Shown in pieces: positions 34,776 to 36,771 of a stretch of 36,771 nt of DNA; position 1 is the stretch's first letter; each line of letters starts with the position of its first letter. The notes below the pieces were generated by a model. It was not told the origin of the DNA. It saw nothing but the letters and a program-made list of their open reading frames with translations, and did no database searches. The stretch covers positions 1 to 36,771 of the forward strand of contig CALVIU010000009.1 of assembly GCA_944331835.1 (NCBI GenBank). The letters run 5' to 3'. The translations under genes and the position numbers were made by a program. The stretch is from an uncultured Bacilli bacterium. Lineage in GTDB: Bacteria > Bacillota_I > Bacilli_A > RF39 > UBA660.

Positions 34776-34809
34776 GCCTCCGCTGGCGGCTCTCAATCCG
34801 CCCGGAGGC
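34776..34809 (+). other. GC-rich hairpin just after the lectin-like gene
   Basis: GCCTCCG (34776-34782) pairs with CGGAGGC (34803-34809), and GGCGG (34785-34789) with CCGCC (34798-34802). This is a 12-pair stem with a CT bulge and an eight-base loop. No T-run follows, so it is a poor terminator. Stem-loops in this position mark DGR variable regions and assist template-directed homing. Confidence 0.7.
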
Positions 34810-34867
34810 CGCGAGTTATCAACTAAAAATTAAATTTACAATATAAAAATTATGAAAGGATGATATT

Positions 34868-35866
34868 ATGAAAGTATTATGTATAGGACATTCTAGTTGG
34901 GATATAACTGTTCCGGTTGATGATTATCCAACTGAAAACACTAAATATCGTTATAGTGAGAAATATGCTGCTGGTGGTGGACCTGCGAGTAATGCAGCAT
35001 ATTTATTAGGTAAATGGGGAGTAGATACAGTCATTGCTACATCAATTGGTAGTGATGATTTTGGAACAAAAATAAAAAAAGAATTTCAAGAAGTTAATGT
35101 TGCAACAGAATATATTGAAACTAGCTATGAAAGAGATACATCATTTTCTTTTATATTAGTTAATAAAAAGAATGGATCTAGAACAGTATTTAATGTAGCG
35201 ACTGAACATCCACCATTGAAAAAATTAAATTATGAATTTACTCCGGATATTATATTTACTGATGGACATGATTATGGTGCTAGTCAAAATGCTTTAAGTA
35301 AATATCCTCATGCAATAACAGTAATTGATGCAGGAAGAGTCACTCAGGAATTGTTAGAATTATGTAAGTATATTAAATATATCGTATGTAGTAAAGGATT
35401 TGCAGAAACTGTTACTAATTTGAAATTTGATTTTAATAATCCACAAAGTTTAGTAAATGTTTATACAAAATTACAAAATAAGTATCCTAATGCTAATATA
35501 GTAGTAACACTTGAAGAACATGGTGCTTTATATCAAGTTGATAATCAAATTAAAATTATGCCAGGACTTAAATGTAATGCGGTTGATACAACTGGGGCTG
35601 GGGATATATTTCATGGAGCTTTTGTATATGGCCTTGCTAATAATTTTGATATGGAAAAGATTATAACACTTGCTAATATTGCTGGTGGTTTGTCAGTACA
35701 AAAAATGGGATCAAGATTATCTGTTCCAAATTTATCTGAAGTGCTTGATTATTATACGCAAAAAATGGGGATGGTTAATCAAATGCCTACGGATGGAACT
35801 AATACAGGGCAAGTACAACAAACTCAACAACAAGTTCCTCCGCAAAATTCAGTTGGCGGCCAATGA
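34868..35866 (+). CDS. PfkB-family carbohydrate kinase
   Basis: A 332-residue ribokinase-like sugar or nucleoside kinase. The N-terminal MKVLCIGHSSWDITVPVDDY and AAGGGPASNAAYLLGKWG form the substrate motif. DTTGAGDIFHGAFVYG near residue 240 holds the anion hole and catalytic Asp. The last ~30 residues are a Gln/Pro-rich tail (QVQQTQQQVPPQN) not usual for the family. The substrate cannot be told from sequence. SD GAAAGG. The stop overlaps the ATG of the Smr gene (ATGA), so the two are co-translated. Confidence 0.92.
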   Translation: MKVLCIGHSSWDITVPVDDYPTENTKYRYSEKYAAGGGPASNAAYLLGKWGVDTVIATSIGSDDFGTKIKKEFQEVNVATEYIETSYERDTSFSFILVNKKNGSRTVFNVATEHPPLKKLNYEFTPDIIFTDGHDYGASQNALSKYPHAITVIDAGRVTQELLELCKYIKYIVCSKGFAETVTNLKFDFNNPQSLVNVYTKLQNKYPNANIVVTLEEHGALYQVDNQIKIMPGLKCNAVDTTGAGDIFHGAFVYGLANNFDMEKIITLANIAGGLSVQKMGSRLSVPNLSEVLDYYTQKMGMVNQMPTDGTNTGQVQQTQQQVPPQNSVGGQ

Positions 35867-36111
35867 TAACTAGTAAAACCCCTAAACTTGACTTACATGG
35901 GGAAGTAGTTGCTATGGTGGAAGTACTAGTAAATGAATTTATAAATGATAATAAAAAAATGAAAAATGAATATATAATTATTATCCATGGTAAAAGTACT
36001 AATATTTTAACTGAAGAAGTAAGTAGAGTATTAAATAAAAATAAAGATGTTTTAGAATATCGTAGAAACAATTGGAATTTAGGTGAAACAATAGTCAAAC
36101 TTAAAATATAA
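35863..36111 (+). CDS. Stand-alone Smr-domain protein
   Basis: The 82-residue protein is a single Smr (small MutS-related) domain. LDLHG is at 9-13 and the second motif IIHGKS at 40-45, where most members have HGKGxG. Smr domains bind or nick structured nucleic acids. The altered second motif (HGKSTN) may mean reduced nuclease activity. Usually the domain sits at the C-terminus of MutS2 or in longer Smr proteins. The 4-base overlap with the kinase gene shows coupling. Confidence 0.78.
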   Translation: MITSKTPKLDLHGEVVAMVEVLVNEFINDNKKMKNEYIIIIHGKSTNILTEEVSRVLNKNKDVLEYRRNNWNLGETIVKLKI

Positions 36112-36139
36112 CCAATTGTTTTTCTTTATAGGGGGATTT

Positions 36140-36715
36140 ATGGGAACTTTTGTTTTAACTGTAATGGAGAGTTGGGGTTACATTGGTATTTGCTTTTTAA
36201 TAGCAATCGAAAATATATTTCCGCCGATTCCGTCGGAAGTAATACTTACTTTCGGAGGATTTCTTACAACTTACACTAAATTAGGTCCTGTAGGGGTTAT
36301 AATTAGTGCTACAATTGGTTCTTTAATTGGAGCTATAGTTTTATATTATTTAGGTTATTTTTTTAGTGATAGATTAGATAAACTATTTAAAAGCGATGAT
36401 ATTACCAAAGCCAATGATTGGTTTAAAAATAAAGGCTGTAAGGCCGTACTTTATTGTAGATTTGTACCAATAGTTAGAAGTCTAGTTTCTATTCCTGCCG
36501 GAATTAATAAAATGAATATGACTATATTTTTATTGTATACTAGTATAGGAACAATCATTTGGAACACAGTTCTCGTTTATGCTGGTGTAATTCTTGGAAG
36601 TAATTGGTCTTACTTTGCAAGTATTATAAGTAGATACTCTAAGGTAGTACTAGTAAGTATAATACTTGTTATTTTAGTTAAAATATGGATAAATGGGTGT
36701 AAAAAATTTTTGTAG
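36140..36715 (+). CDS. DedA-family membrane protein
   Basis: A 191-residue protein starting at the ATG at 36140 (SD AGGGGG, 4 bases away). It has the DedA/SNARE-associated pattern: ENIFPPIPSEVILTFGGFL near the N-terminus, FKNKGCKAVLYCRFVPIVRS and SIPAGINKMN in the middle, and closing helices. DedA proteins are membrane transporters or scramblases linked to undecaprenyl-phosphate and phospholipid recycling and to proton-force maintenance. It follows the Smr gene by 28 bases and probably shares its operon. Confidence 0.93.
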   Translation: MGTFVLTVMESWGYIGICFLIAIENIFPPIPSEVILTFGGFLTTYTKLGPVGVIISATIGSLIGAIVLYYLGYFFSDRLDKLFKSDDITKANDWFKNKGCKAVLYCRFVPIVRSLVSIPAGINKMNMTIFLLYTSIGTIIWNTVLVYAGVILGSNWSYFASIISRYSKVVLVSIILVILVKIWINGCKKFL

Positions 36716-36720
36716 GTAAA

Positions 36721-36749
36721 TTGTCATTATATGGTATACTTATTAATAT
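36721..36749 (+). promoter_or_regulatory. Promoter of the gene running off the window
   Basis: TTGTCA (36721-36726) and TAATAT (36744-36749) with a 17-base spacer, followed by an AGGAGAA SD. Confidence 0.55.
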
Positions 36750-36765
36750 AGGAGAATAGATAAGT

Positions 36766-36771
36766 ATGAAT
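36766..36771 (+). CDS. Start of a truncated gene at the window edge
   Basis: ATG AAT after an AGGAGAA SD and a promoter-like pair. Only two codons are in the window, so nothing can be said of the product. Confidence 0.4.

Noticed and set aside
34776-34809. GC-rich inverted repeat as a transcription terminator
   Set aside because: No T-run follows on either strand, unlike every other terminator in the window; its GC content and position fit a DGR-type hairpin better.

Overview
The window is AT-rich DNA, roughly 30% GC, from a Gram-positive bacterium. It encodes MurF and Ddl (so the cell has peptidoglycan), a thioester/Cna-B surface protein and a YdjGHI-like envelope module. The tgt / TIGR04086 / DUF421 neighbourhood resembles that of Bacillus (tgt-yajC-yrzE-yrbG). 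TGA is used as a stop, so the code is standard and not that of Mycoplasma. My inference is an uncultured, probably gut-dwelling Bacilli lineage (RF39- or Erysipelotrichales-like). The pflB-pflA pair fits fermentative, anaerobic growth.

Layout. 1-270: the 3' end of a structured ncRNA that recurs at about 31.98-32.17 kb. 270-7290: an envelope cluster with an SPFH/SHOCT protein, a double zinc-ribbon membrane protein, a zinc-ribbon polytopic protein, a zinc-ribbon-TM-thermolysin fusion, and a membrane-anchored protein built from EF-Tu domains II and III without the GTPase domain. 7.4-9.1 kb: a thioester-domain adhesin. 9.2-13.5 kb: mutS followed by an ABC exporter. 13.5-14.4 kb: a small XRE regulator and a 5'-truncated paralogue of the lectin-like protein at 33-34.8 kb. 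14.4-18.7 kb: a ZIP metal transporter gene split inside its HNIPEG motif by a ~3.5 kb serine-recombinase element carrying cargo genes. 18.8-23.5 kb: lon, murF, ddl. 23.5-24.9 kb: an Rpn-type nuclease gene with a structured leader and a second, separate copy of its C-terminal segment. 25-28 kb: pflB-pflA. 28-31.6 kb: small unknown genes and tgt/TIGR04086/DUF421. 31.59-32.17 kb: a gene-free small-RNA island with three hairpin RNAs and the second ncRNA copy. 32.2-34.8 kb: a putative zincin/nuclease-like protein and a TasA-like plus lectin-like surface protein. The lectin end has the base composition of a diversity-generating-retroelement (DGR) variable region, followed by a GC-rich hairpin. 34.9-36.7 kb: PfkB kinase, Smr-domain protein, DedA protein.

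The most notable signals are the candidate DGR target with no reverse transcriptase nearby, the tandem structured small RNAs with compensatory stem changes, the in-frame-restorable ZIP interruption, the EF-Tu II/III membrane protein, and the Rpn C-terminal duplication, which recalls intragenic RpnS inhibitors. All functions are assigned by reading motifs; no database search was run.
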